In this document: in pieces, positions 1 to 6,010 of the stretch
Position numbering within the stretch: the first letter of the stretch is position 1
Layout of the letters: each line of letters begins with the position of its first letter
Assembly (NCBI GenBank): GCA_039767595.1
Contig: JBDNBY010000207.1
Coordinates: forward strand, 1-10,969
DNA from: JBDNBY01 sp039767595
Lineage (GTDB): Bacteria; Pseudomonadota; Alphaproteobacteria; Rhodobacterales; Rhodobacteraceae
Reading direction: 5' to 3'
DNA: 10,969 nucleotides
Notes under the pieces: generated by a model
Databases searched by the model: none
The model's input: the letters and a program-made list of their open reading frames with translations, nothing else
What the model was told of the DNA's origin: nothing
Made by a program: the position numbers and the translations under genes

Positions 1-60
1 ACCTTCTACCGCGCTGAACCAGAAGCTGTCGCTCAACGTGTATGCCAAGGCACCAACAGC
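1..60 (-). other. Fragment of a DUF2723-like membrane protein, probably a foreign (chimeric) end
   Basis: Read on the minus strand from base 60 to base 1, this stretch is one open frame of 20 codons ending in AYTLSDSFWFSAVEG and running off the window edge. From memory of the family, this closely resembles the conserved segment of DUF2723 (TMEM260-like) multi-membrane proteins typical of Bacteroidota, where it is usually followed by EVYA. The frame is not that of the ion channel immediately upstream, whose homology stops at about base 60. I infer a joint between two unrelated DNAs, most likely an assembly or amplification chimera. The alternative is a real rearrangement that broke the channel gene. 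The family match comes from recall of the motif, not from a search. Confidence 0.55.
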
Positions 61-395
61 ACCCGCAACGCCCGCATCACAGAGAGCGCACCACCAGCCG
101 GCACCCATGACACCGCAACGATGAACCCGTCAAACCAATTCCAGCCAGAGCGGAAAAATCGCCAGCCATACACATAGAGCTTGGCCAAAAGCTCGGCTGA
201 AAAGAGGCATAAAATAGCGAAATCAATTGATTTTAGCCATGTCCGCTGACCCATCGATAAGTCATTTCGCGTCTCAATGCCCAATGTCACGGCGTTTAGG
301 ATGATGATACTGGTCAAAACGATCGTAAAAACCTGATGCTCAAGAACAAGTTTCAACATCGACTTAATCGTTGGGCGGGGCGTAGCGTGTGACAT
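33..395 (-). CDS. Voltage-gated (NaChBac-type) ion channel, N-terminal part only, truncated in the S4 voltage sensor
   Basis: This encodes the N-terminal part of an inner-membrane ion transport protein (Ion_trans family, like bacterial voltage-gated sodium channels). The ATG at 395 opens a 120-residue frame. A first membrane helix (S1) ends in the usual NAVTLGIET. S2 lies around residues 57-76 and carries an acidic FSAELLAKLY motif. It is followed by GWRFFRSGWNWFDGFIVAVS (S3, with its Asp), and S4 begins as MRALRVL. Family members continue with more Arg repeats, then S5, the selectivity filter and S6. Here the frame instead runs through LLVPWHTR to a stop at 33-35, and that tail resembles nothing in the family. 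True channel sequence appears to end near base 60, where foreign-looking sequence starts. A protein this short would have no pore. The gene is transcribed divergently from tig. Family assignment is secure; ion selectivity cannot be judged without the filter. Confidence 0.75.
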   Translation of the reverse strand: MSHATPRPTIKSMLKLVLEHQVFTIVLTSIIILNAVTLGIETRNDLSMGQRTWLKSIDFAILCLFSAELLAKLYVYGWRFFRSGWNWFDGFIVAVSWVPAGGALSVMRALRVLLVPWHTR

Positions 396-504
396 GGGCG
401 GCTCTTACATTGTGAAATAGGGGCATATATAGCCTTCAAATGCGCAGATCCGGCGAAATTGCAAGATATTAGTTCGACGAATGCCTCCATTTTTCATTTC
501 GCAC

Positions 505-533
505 TTGATCAACCTGCACCCCATCATTACACA
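505..533 (+). promoter_or_regulatory. Possible sigma-70 promoter for tig
   Basis: TTGATC (505-510) and TACACA (528-533) are spaced by 17 bases and lie about 60 bases upstream of the preferred tig start. The match to consensus is only partial, especially in the -10 box. This 200-base divergent region between the ion channel and tig (396-595) shows no other gene or clear structure. Confidence 0.25.
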
Positions 534-585
534 GGCGCGGAATTGGTCACCGCTGGGCGCGCGTGGCACGGCTGAACTTATCTTA

Positions 586-591
586 TGAGGA
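586..591 (+). promoter_or_regulatory. Ribosome binding site deciding the tig start
   Basis: TGAGGA lies 4 bases before the ATG at 596. No comparable purine-rich site precedes the in-frame GTG at 563. The ATG at 596 gives an N-terminus MEFNETLNDGLKR, which resembles the usual alphaproteobacterial start of about MQVTETLNDGLKR. Confidence 0.6.
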
Positions 592-595
592 TGTT

Positions 596-1927
596 ATGGA
601 ATTTAACGAAACGCTAAACGACGGCCTTAAGCGCGCGTATGCAATTAAAGTGACAGCAGCAGAGCTGGACGCAAAAGTCGACGAAAAGCTTGTCGAAGCA
701 CAGCCGTCTGTCGAAATGAAGGGCTTCCGCAAAGGCAAAGTGCCGATGGCGCTGTTGAAAAAGCAATTTGGCCAGCGCGTCATGGGCGAAGCGATGCAAG
801 AGAGCATTGACGGCGCAATGAACGAGCATTTCGAAAAATCAGGTGATCGTCCTGCGGCGCAGCCTGCGGTCAAAATGGTCAACGAAGATTGGAAAGAGGG
901 CGACGACATCCACGTTGAGATGTCTTATGAAAAACTGCCTGAAATTCCAGAAGTTGACATGTCAGACGTCACTCTTGAACGTATGGTCGTCAAAGCTGAT
1001 GAGGCCGAAGTGACCGAAGCGCTAGAGCAGCTCGCCGCGACATCACAAGATTTCAAAGCCCGCCGCAAAGGCTCAAAGGCGAAAGACGGCGATCAAGTGG
1101 TCATCGATTTTGTCGGCTCAGTGGACGGCGTTGAATTCGAAGGCGGCGCAGCCGAAGATTACCCCCTCGTTTTGGGATCAAACAGCTTCATCCCAGGATT
1201 TGAGGAACAACTCGTCGGCACCAAAGCCGAAGAGGAAAAAGAGGTCAACGTGACGTTCCCAGCGGAATACGGCAATGCCGATTTGGCGGGCAAAGAGGCG
1301 CTCTTTAAATGCACAATCAAAGAGGTCAAAGAGCCTGTCGCCGCCGAAATCAACGATGAGTTGGCGACGAAATTTGGCGCAGAGGATCTCGATGGTCTGA
1401 AATCACAAATCTCAGAGCGTCTTGAGGCTGAATTCGCCGGTGCCGCACGTGCCGTGACCAAGCGTGCCTTGTTGGATGCGCTTGATGGCAAAGTGACGTT
1501 TGAATTGCCGCCCTCGTTGGTCGAGGCCGAAGCAAATCAAATCGCGCATCAAATGTGGCATGACGACAACCCAGAGGTCGAAGGCCACGATCACCCAGAG
1601 ATCGAAGCCACAGACGAGCATAACAAACTCGCCGAACGCCGTGTGCGCCTCGGCCTGTTGCTAGCTGAAATTGGTCAGCGCGAAGAAGTCGAAGTCACCG
1701 ACCAAGAAATGACGCAAGCGATCATGCAACAAGCGCGTCAATATCCAGGTCAAGAGCGTGAATTCTTTGAATTCATCCGCCAAAACCAACAAATGCAACA
1801 GCAAATGCGCGCCCCAATCTTCGAGGACAAAGTCTGCGATGTGTTGATTGGCAAAGCGAGCGTGACAGAAAAAGAAGTGTCCAAAGACGACCTTCAAAAA
1901 GCAGTTGAAGCCCTCGACGAAGAGTAA
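596..1927 (+). CDS. tig: Trigger factor, ribosome-associated chaperone and peptidyl-prolyl isomerase
   Basis: Trigger factor docks at the ribosomal exit tunnel and shields nascent chains. From the ATG at 596 it is 443 residues, the normal length. The N-terminal ribosome-binding domain carries the signature GFRKGKVP at about residues 43-50. The FKBP-type isomerase domain spans about 164-245, with GDQVVIDFVG and YPLVLGSNSFIPGFEEQLVG. The C-terminal helical chaperone domain follows, with a His/Glu-rich stretch (about 328-343), a Gln-rich segment near residues 400-406, and the terminal SKDDLQKAVEALDEE seen in Rhodobacteraceae. An in-frame GTG at 563 would add 11 residues but has no ribosome binding site and no family support. 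The gene seems to be a single transcription unit, ended by the hairpin at 1950. In other bacteria tig often precedes clpP/clpX; here it is followed by dusA. Confidence 0.96.
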   Translation: MEFNETLNDGLKRAYAIKVTAAELDAKVDEKLVEAQPSVEMKGFRKGKVPMALLKKQFGQRVMGEAMQESIDGAMNEHFEKSGDRPAAQPAVKMVNEDWKEGDDIHVEMSYEKLPEIPEVDMSDVTLERMVVKADEAEVTEALEQLAATSQDFKARRKGSKAKDGDQVVIDFVGSVDGVEFEGGAAEDYPLVLGSNSFIPGFEEQLVGTKAEEEKEVNVTFPAEYGNADLAGKEALFKCTIKEVKEPVAAEINDELATKFGAEDLDGLKSQISERLEAEFAGAARAVTKRALLDALDGKVTFELPPSLVEAEANQIAHQMWHDDNPEVEGHDHPEIEATDEHNKLAERRVRLGLLLAEIGQREEVEVTDQEMTQAIMQQARQYPGQEREFFEFIRQNQQMQQQMRAPIFEDKVCDVLIGKASVTEKEVSKDDLQKAVEALDEE

Positions 1928-1949
1928 GCCTCACGCAGTTCAAGACAAC

Positions 1950-1980
1950 AAAGGCCTCAGGACACTGGGGCCTTTTGTTT
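1950..1980 (+). terminator. Rho-independent terminator of tig
   Basis: AAAGGCCTCAG (1950-1960) pairs with CTGGGGCCTTT (1965-1975) in an 11-bp stem with one G-U wobble. The loop is GACA, and the T-rich tract TTTTGTTTGTTT follows. It begins 22 bases after the tig stop codon. The rest of the spacer before dusA (1981-2124) holds no gene. Confidence 0.88.
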
Positions 1981-2045
1981 GTTTGGCGAACCCTCATTGG
2001 CTATATTTACGGGCCACAGGTTGCAACACGCAACGCACGCTGGGT

Positions 2046-2074
2046 TTGCCTCTCATAAATAATTTTGCGATATA
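2046..2074 (+). promoter_or_regulatory. Possible promoter for the dusA operon
   Basis: TTGCCT (2046-2051) and GATATA (2069-2074) have 17-base spacing and sit in a locally AT-rich patch (ATAAATAATTTTGCGATATA) after the tig terminator. This would give a leader of about 45 bases. The patch is conspicuous, but the box matches are weak. Confidence 0.3.
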
Positions 2075-2124
2075 TGTTGTCCAATGGGCGCAATCGCGTT
2101 AGCTGCGCCTGTGTAATGTGACAC

Positions 2125-3150
2125 ATGGATTTTGACGCAGTGACGACCCAAGCTTTGACATATAGACCATCGCGGCTCTCGGTTGCCCCGATGATGGAAT
2201 GGACCGATCGGCATTGCCGGTATTTTCATCGGTTGTTGTCCAAACATACGGAGCTTTATACCGAGATGGTGACAGCGCCGGCCTTGGTGCGCGGCGGAGC
2301 GATGCATTTGTTGGAGTTTGACGCCAGCGAGCATCCCGTCACGTTGCAACTTGGGGGATCGGATCCGCATGAAATGGCGCAGGCCGCGAAAATCGGTGCG
2401 CAACACGGCTATGATGCGATCAATGTCAATGTGGGCTGCCCCTCCGATCGTGTGCAATCCGGGGCCTTTGGCGCGGTGCTGATGGAAACTCCGCAGCTGG
2501 TTCAAGATATTTGCAAAGCGATGCAAGACGCCGTTGATATTCCCGTGACCGTCAAATGCCGTATTGGCGTGGACGCGCAAACCCCTGAGGAGATTTTGCC
2601 TAATTTCTTGGATCATCTTGATCGCATTGGCATGTCGCATGTGATCATTCATGCGCGAATGGCATGGCTAGATGGCCTAAGTCCCAAGGAAAACCGGACG
2701 ATCCCCCCACTAAATTACGCGCTTGTCCATCAAATGAAAGCGCAGTTTCCGCATATCAATATTGCGATCAACGGCGGGATTGAGACGCTTGAGGCCGCAG
2801 GTGAACAGTTAGAGCATGTTGATGGTGTGATGATCGGGCGGGCTGCCTATCATCGGCCCTACGATATTTTGGCCGCGGCTGATGGGACACTATTTGATGA
2901 TCCACGTCAGATCGATATCGCAAACGTGATTGCGATAATGGCCAGCTACACGGATGCGCATGTATCCAGCGGGGGCCGCGCGCATTCCGTGGCGCGGCAT
3001 ATGCTTGGGCTCTTTACCGGCCAAGCGGGCGCGCGACACTGGCGGCAATACCTATCGACCCATGGATCTGATCGTGCGGTGAACGGTGATCTGTTGCGCC
3101 GGGCCTATGACGGGGTCGTTGCAGCGCAAACCACGATCCGCGCGTCGTGA
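2125..3150 (+). CDS. dusA: tRNA-dihydrouridine(20/20a) synthase DusA
   Basis: This FMN-dependent enzyme uses NADPH to reduce uridines 20 and 20a in the D-loop of tRNA to dihydrouridine. It has 341 residues, the usual DusA length. The TIM barrel opens with LSVAPMMEWTDRHCRYFHRLLS (FMN site). The catalytic Cys105 lies in NVNVGCPSDRVQSGAFGA. VTVKCRIG has the FMN-contacting Lys144. IIHARMAWLDGLSPKENR (174-191) is the DusA subfamily hallmark, and INGGI (about 215-219) and IGRAAY (about 237-242) are the phosphate-binding loops. The spacing and the SPKENR motif favour DusA over DusB or DusC. No convincing ribosome binding site precedes the ATG at 2125. The stop codon overlaps the start of the next gene (TGATG), so the two are probably co-translated. 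Confidence 0.95.
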   Translation: MDFDAVTTQALTYRPSRLSVAPMMEWTDRHCRYFHRLLSKHTELYTEMVTAPALVRGGAMHLLEFDASEHPVTLQLGGSDPHEMAQAAKIGAQHGYDAINVNVGCPSDRVQSGAFGAVLMETPQLVQDICKAMQDAVDIPVTVKCRIGVDAQTPEEILPNFLDHLDRIGMSHVIIHARMAWLDGLSPKENRTIPPLNYALVHQMKAQFPHINIAINGGIETLEAAGEQLEHVDGVMIGRAAYHRPYDILAAADGTLFDDPRQIDIANVIAIMASYTDAHVSSGGRAHSVARHMLGLFTGQAGARHWRQYLSTHGSDRAVNGDLLRRAYDGVVAAQTTIRAS

Positions 3151-3923
3151 TGCCAGAGTTAACGTCGATTGCAGTTTCATCTGATATCCTTCGATGGGCG
3201 CAGGCCGCGCACCGCCGTGCCGTGGATGTATTAGACACGGCGCCCCCAGATGCCTTTGAGTGCGAGGGGACGTGGTTTGTGGGTGTCGACGCATTGCCCA
3301 ATGCAACAGACGGATCGTTGGATGGTGTACCATTTCCATGCAGTGTCCGTTCTAAGATCGAGGCACAGTATGGCCCCTTGGGCGACGTGCATCCGGCGCA
3401 GCTATCGACTGTGTATCGCGGCTATCCCAAACCCCGCGCTAACGAGAGCCCATCGGCTTTTGCCTATCGGCGGGATCGGGATGGTGCGCATGTGGATGGT
3501 CTGTTGCCCCTTGGGCCTAACCGGAGGCGCCATATCATAGAGCCGCACCGCTACATTTTGGGCATCCCCTTGACGCCAGTGACCCAAGAGCATGCCCCCA
3601 TGATCTATTACAACGGGTCATCAGACATCATGCGGCGCGCCTTTTCTGAAGCATTTGCACATATCTCTCGCGGTGAAGATGTTGCCTCTGTCGATGTGAC
3701 GGATATCTATCACAAAGCGCGACGCACTGTATTTGAAACATGTGAAAGAGCTGTCGTCACAGCGCCATTTGGGAGTGCGTATATCGTCGATCCGATGTGC
3801 CTCCATGGCATAGCGCCATGGCGCTCAGCGGAGCTTGGGCCGCGTATTGTGGCCTATATCAGACCGCAATTTGCTGCCCATGAGAGTCTGTTGTGGTGCA
3901 GGGACCTACGAGCGAAGACGTGA
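3150..3923 (+). CDS. Uncharacterised protein with an Fe(II)/2-oxoglutarate oxygenase-like HxD...H...R signature
   Basis: I do not recognise a named family. From the ATG at 3150 the protein has 257 residues and is soluble, with no signal peptide or membrane helix. It has the residue pattern of Fe(II)/2-oxoglutarate oxygenases of the phytanoyl-CoA hydroxylase fold. His114-Val-Asp116 sits in DGAHVDGLLPLG, a distal His219 in DPMCLHGIAPW, and Arg232, 13 residues later, in PRIVAYIRPQF. This matches two facial-triad His, one Asp and the 2OG-binding Arg. The sequence between includes YILGIPLTPV and PMIYYNGSSDIMRRAF, which would fit core beta-strands and a co-substrate loop. The start overlaps the dusA stop as TGATG; an in-frame GTG at 3147 would add one residue. 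Its 3' end overlaps the opposing DUF1289 gene by 18 bases. Coupling to dusA raises the possibility of an RNA or nucleotide substrate, but that is inference. That the gene is real is likely; the oxygenase assignment is moderate. Confidence 0.7.
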   Translation: MPELTSIAVSSDILRWAQAAHRRAVDVLDTAPPDAFECEGTWFVGVDALPNATDGSLDGVPFPCSVRSKIEAQYGPLGDVHPAQLSTVYRGYPKPRANESPSAFAYRRDRDGAHVDGLLPLGPNRRRHIIEPHRYILGIPLTPVTQEHAPMIYYNGSSDIMRRAFSEAFAHISRGEDVASVDVTDIYHKARRTVFETCERAVVTAPFGSAYIVDPMCLHGIAPWRSAELGPRIVAYIRPQFAAHESLLWCRDLRAKT

Positions 3924-4142
3924 GGCACGGCCACCGCGCCGCGTCGTCGGGCTAGCTTGGCGTGTTTGAATGTCATCCATTAACTCTGCACGCTCTTGAT
4001 GAGAATACCGAGACCAATTCGTGATTTCATCGATCGAGCGTTTACAGCCAATGCACAGACGCGTTTGCGGATGCACTTGGCATAGGTTGACGCAAGGACT
4101 CTCGACTTCGGCCCGTTTCCAAATTTTGTCACTGCTGCTCAT
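3906..4142 (-). CDS. DUF1289 family small cysteine-rich protein
   Basis: A 78-residue protein of the DUF1289 (YdhL-like) family, function unknown. It shows the family core SPCVNLCQVHPQTRLCIGCKRSIDEITNWS. Cys17, Cys21, Cys30 and Cys33 form a likely metal-binding CxxxC...CxxC arrangement, followed by the usual WSRYSHQERAELM helix. The C-terminus is Arg-rich (TTRRGGRASRLRS). The ATG at 4142 overlaps the stop of ruvX as ATGA, so it is the third gene of the ccmI-ruvX unit and probably translationally coupled. It runs into the tail of the convergent oxygenase-like gene: the last 18 bases of each are shared antisense. No intrinsic terminator was found for either. Confidence 0.85.
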   Translation of the reverse strand: MSSSDKIWKRAEVESPCVNLCQVHPQTRLCIGCKRSIDEITNWSRYSHQERAELMDDIQTRQASPTTRRGGRASRLRS

Positions 4143-4603
4143 AGATGCCTCATTCGGTCTAACGCTCCTTGCAGAATATACGAAGCGGCCACATGATCGA
4201 TAACCTCAGAGCGACGTTTTCGTGACGTATCTGCCTCTAAGAGCGCTCTTTCGGCCGCAACTGTGGACAGCCGTTCATCCCAAAAGCTGATGGAGCCATC
4301 CCATTTGGCGCTAAAATTTCGGGCAAAGGCGCGTGTTTTTTGACATCGCGCACCTTCAGTGCCATCCATATTTCTCGGCAGACCCAGAACCAAGCCGCAT
4401 ACGGAGTGTTTGGTCATCACACTGAGAAGTTCGGCTGCATCGATAGTAAATTTTACCCGTTTTATCGTCAAAAGCGGGGTCGCGATAGAGCGTTGGACAT
4501 CTGATAGCGCAAGGCCAACGGTCTTTTCCCCTAAATCAAGCCCGAGGAGTGGCTGATAGGACGGTAGGCTCGGGAAAAACTCATCAATGGTTTCGTAGAT
4601 CAT
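4139..4603 (-). CDS. ruvX: Putative pre-16S rRNA nuclease (YqgF/RuvX, Holliday-junction-resolvase fold)
   Basis: The family trims the 5' end of 16S rRNA precursor; older annotations call it a Holliday junction resolvase. The protein is 154 residues, normal length. An N-terminal extension of about 18 residues precedes the RNase H-like core. LLGLDLGEKTVGLALSD carries catalytic Asp23. LVLGLPRNMDGTEG (about 71-84) is the conserved loop. FWDERLSTVAAER carries Glu110. IDHVAASYILQGALD carries Asp136. All three acidic residues are therefore present. The ATG at 4603 overlaps the ccmI stop as ATGA, and its own stop overlaps the DUF1289 start in the same way, so the three form a tightly coupled operon. 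Confidence 0.93.
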   Translation of the reverse strand: MIYETIDEFFPSLPSYQPLLGLDLGEKTVGLALSDVQRSIATPLLTIKRVKFTIDAAELLSVMTKHSVCGLVLGLPRNMDGTEGARCQKTRAFARNFSAKWDGSISFWDERLSTVAAERALLEADTSRKRRSEVIDHVAASYILQGALDRMRHL

Positions 4604-5826
4604 TGAGATAGACCGCTGGCTTTCGCCGCATTTCGGATCGTCTCCAGGTCATCGGGCCGCGCGGCAAAGACCGTTTGCGCCTCTGCAAACACGGCTTGGG
4701 CCTGTTCAGTGCGCCCCAAAACGCCCAAGGCACTGATCAATTGTGCCCACTCGCTGGCGGTGCCGCCGTCTTGGGCCAAACGCGTGTTTAGCTGCTCGAC
4801 CATCGACGCGATGAAACTGGCACGATCATCCTCGCTCATTTCGGCGGCGGCGGCCATATCTTCGCTGCTGGGGCCACGCAACGCGGTCGCCATTGGGGCA
4901 GGGCGTTCATAATCACTCTCGCCAGCCCAAGCAGCCATTTCCATGATATTGGCCGACACAAACTCGTACCATGGATCAGATGGGGCCGAGCTTTCGAGGA
5001 GGGGTGCCCAAATGCGAAATGTCGTATCGGGCCGGCCGGTCTGGTAAAACATTAGGCCTAGATAAAACCGCGCGCGCGGATTGTTTTCATCGCGGCGATA
5101 GGCGGCGGTGACGGCGTTTTCCGCCTCGGGCGAAATATAGCCGCCGGCTTGATTAACATACAGCTCGCCTAGATCTGCGTAATCCTCGGCCGCTGCGTCG
5201 TTGCCTTTGGTGGCGATCAGCTTGCCTTGAGCGGCGATGGCGGCGTCAAAGTTGCCAAGACGCGCCTCGTTTTGCGCCAAAAGTTTCAAGCCTTGGATAT
5301 CGTCAGGACGACTGGCGACCGCCGTGCGCAGACGCTCGACCAAAGTGATGAAATTATCTGGTAGATCCAGAGGCACCGCAGGTGGCAAGGCAGCAACATA
5401 GTCCTTTTGACTCAAACGATCGTCGCGCAGTTGCGATGCCATTTCTTTACGCTGTTTCAATGGCATATCTGGATAGTCAAATGTTCCAAAAGACGCATAA
5501 AACGCAGCACTGATGATGATTGCGCCTGCGACAATCGCCAAAGGCACCAATTTCAACCGTGCGCGAATGGGCGCAGATTTGTCCGCATCAAGACGCTTGT
5601 TCGCATCCAAAATGCGGCGCGCGATTTCGGTGCGCAGGGTTTGAGCCTCATCCTCGGTGACGATCCCGCGTGATATGTCCCGCTCGAGATCTTTGAGCTG
5701 ACCTTTGTAAATGTCTAAATCGAGCTGCGCCGCGGAGGTCGTGTCGGCCGTACCTTGGAGAAGTGCCACAGCCAAAAAGCCGAAAACAAGGGCTGCGAAA
5801 AGTACCATAAAAAGGATCGTAGTCAT
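4600..5826 (-). CDS. ccmI: Cytochrome c maturation protein CcmI
   Basis: CcmI is an inner-membrane chaperone that holds apocytochrome c and delivers it to the CcmF/CcmH haem ligation complex on the periplasmic side. The 408-residue protein shows the expected layout. Membrane helix 1 spans about residues 4-24. A cytoplasmic loop holds the conserved YKGQLKDLERDISRGIVTEDEAQTLRTEIARRIL. Membrane helix 2 spans about 92-112. A long periplasmic domain follows, with TPR-type helical repeats from about 155 to 270 (for example LKLLAQNEARLGNFDAAIAAQGKLI). A second helical part runs to the C-terminus. The start has a good ribosome binding site (AGGAG, 5-base spacer). Other ccm genes are not in the window. 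It heads a unit with ruvX and DUF1289 and is divergent from soxB. Confidence 0.92.
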   Translation of the reverse strand: MTTILFMVLFAALVFGFLAVALLQGTADTTSAAQLDLDIYKGQLKDLERDISRGIVTEDEAQTLRTEIARRILDANKRLDADKSAPIRARLKLVPLAIVAGAIIISAAFYASFGTFDYPDMPLKQRKEMASQLRDDRLSQKDYVAALPPAVPLDLPDNFITLVERLRTAVASRPDDIQGLKLLAQNEARLGNFDAAIAAQGKLIATKGNDAAAEDYADLGELYVNQAGGYISPEAENAVTAAYRRDENNPRARFYLGLMFYQTGRPDTTFRIWAPLLESSAPSDPWYEFVSANIMEMAAWAGESDYERPAPMATALRGPSSEDMAAAAEMSEDDRASFIASMVEQLNTRLAQDGGTASEWAQLISALGVLGRTEQAQAVFAEAQTVFAARPDDLETIRNAAKASGLSQ

Positions 5827-5831
5827 GAAAG

Positions 5832-5836
5832 CTCCT
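5832..5836 (-). promoter_or_regulatory. Ribosome binding site of ccmI
   Basis: AGGAG on the minus strand lies 5 bases before the ccmI ATG and supports the start at 5826. Confidence 0.7.
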
Positions 5837-5921
5837 GCTGATTATCGGCGTTATTTCACGAAATGCCCCTCGAGAAAAGAGAGGATCGCGCGCTTGCGTT
5901 TCAATGTCGCAGAAGTGATGT

Positions 5922-5941
5922 CGCAATTGTCCTGAATTGCG
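5922..5941. promoter_or_regulatory. Inverted repeat CGCAATT-N6-AATTGCG, candidate operator
   Basis: CGCAATT (5922-5928) and AATTGCG (5935-5941) form a perfect 7-bp inverted repeat around GTCCTG. The left arm overlaps the second ATGTCGCA copy and the right arm overlaps the possible -35 box of soxB. The hairpin is short and has no T-tract, so a protein-binding dyad is more likely than a terminator. It lies 70-89 bases before the soxB start. Confidence 0.45.
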
Positions 5942-5965
5942 GCGCAGTTACCTAAGGTCTATGGT
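5937..5965 (+). promoter_or_regulatory. Possible sigma-70 promoter of the sarcosine oxidase operon
   Basis: TTGCGG (5937-5942) and TATGGT (5960-5965) have 17-base spacing, with a predicted leader of about 40 bases before soxB. The -35 match is weak. The position next to the inverted repeat would suit a regulated promoter. Confidence 0.3.
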
Positions 5966-6010
5966 TTAGTTTGGGGCAAACATGTCGCAAATCATAAGTG
6001 GATTCGTGCA

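Larger units (their letters stand above)
5904..5989. repeat. Three direct copies of ATGTCGCA in the ccmI/soxB divergent spacer
   Basis: The 8-mer ATGTCGCA occurs at 5904-5911, 5918-5925 and 5982-5989, all in the same orientation within 86 bases. The first two copies start 14 bases apart and the third 64 bases after the second. Copies two and three share one further base (A). They may be binding sites for a regulator of soxB or of ccmI. No regulator gene is in the window and I do not assign the motif to a known protein. Confidence 0.5.

Noticed and set aside
563..595. GTG at 563 as the start of tig, adding 11 residues
   Set aside because: No ribosome binding site precedes it, the extra residues do not match family N-termini, and ATG 596 has TGAGGA at good spacing.
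1905..2102. 65-residue open frame across the tig terminator
   Set aside because: It spans the tig stop and its intrinsic terminator in another frame, with no recognisable protein features.
2053..2652. 199-residue open frame on the minus strand inside dusA
   Set aside because: It lies antisense to a clearly conserved gene, has no recognisable motif and no ribosome binding site; it follows from the codon bias of dusA.
5922..5941. Rho-independent terminator in the ccmI/soxB spacer
   Set aside because: The stem is only 7 bp, no T-tract follows on either strand, and the flanking genes diverge, so nothing needs terminating there.
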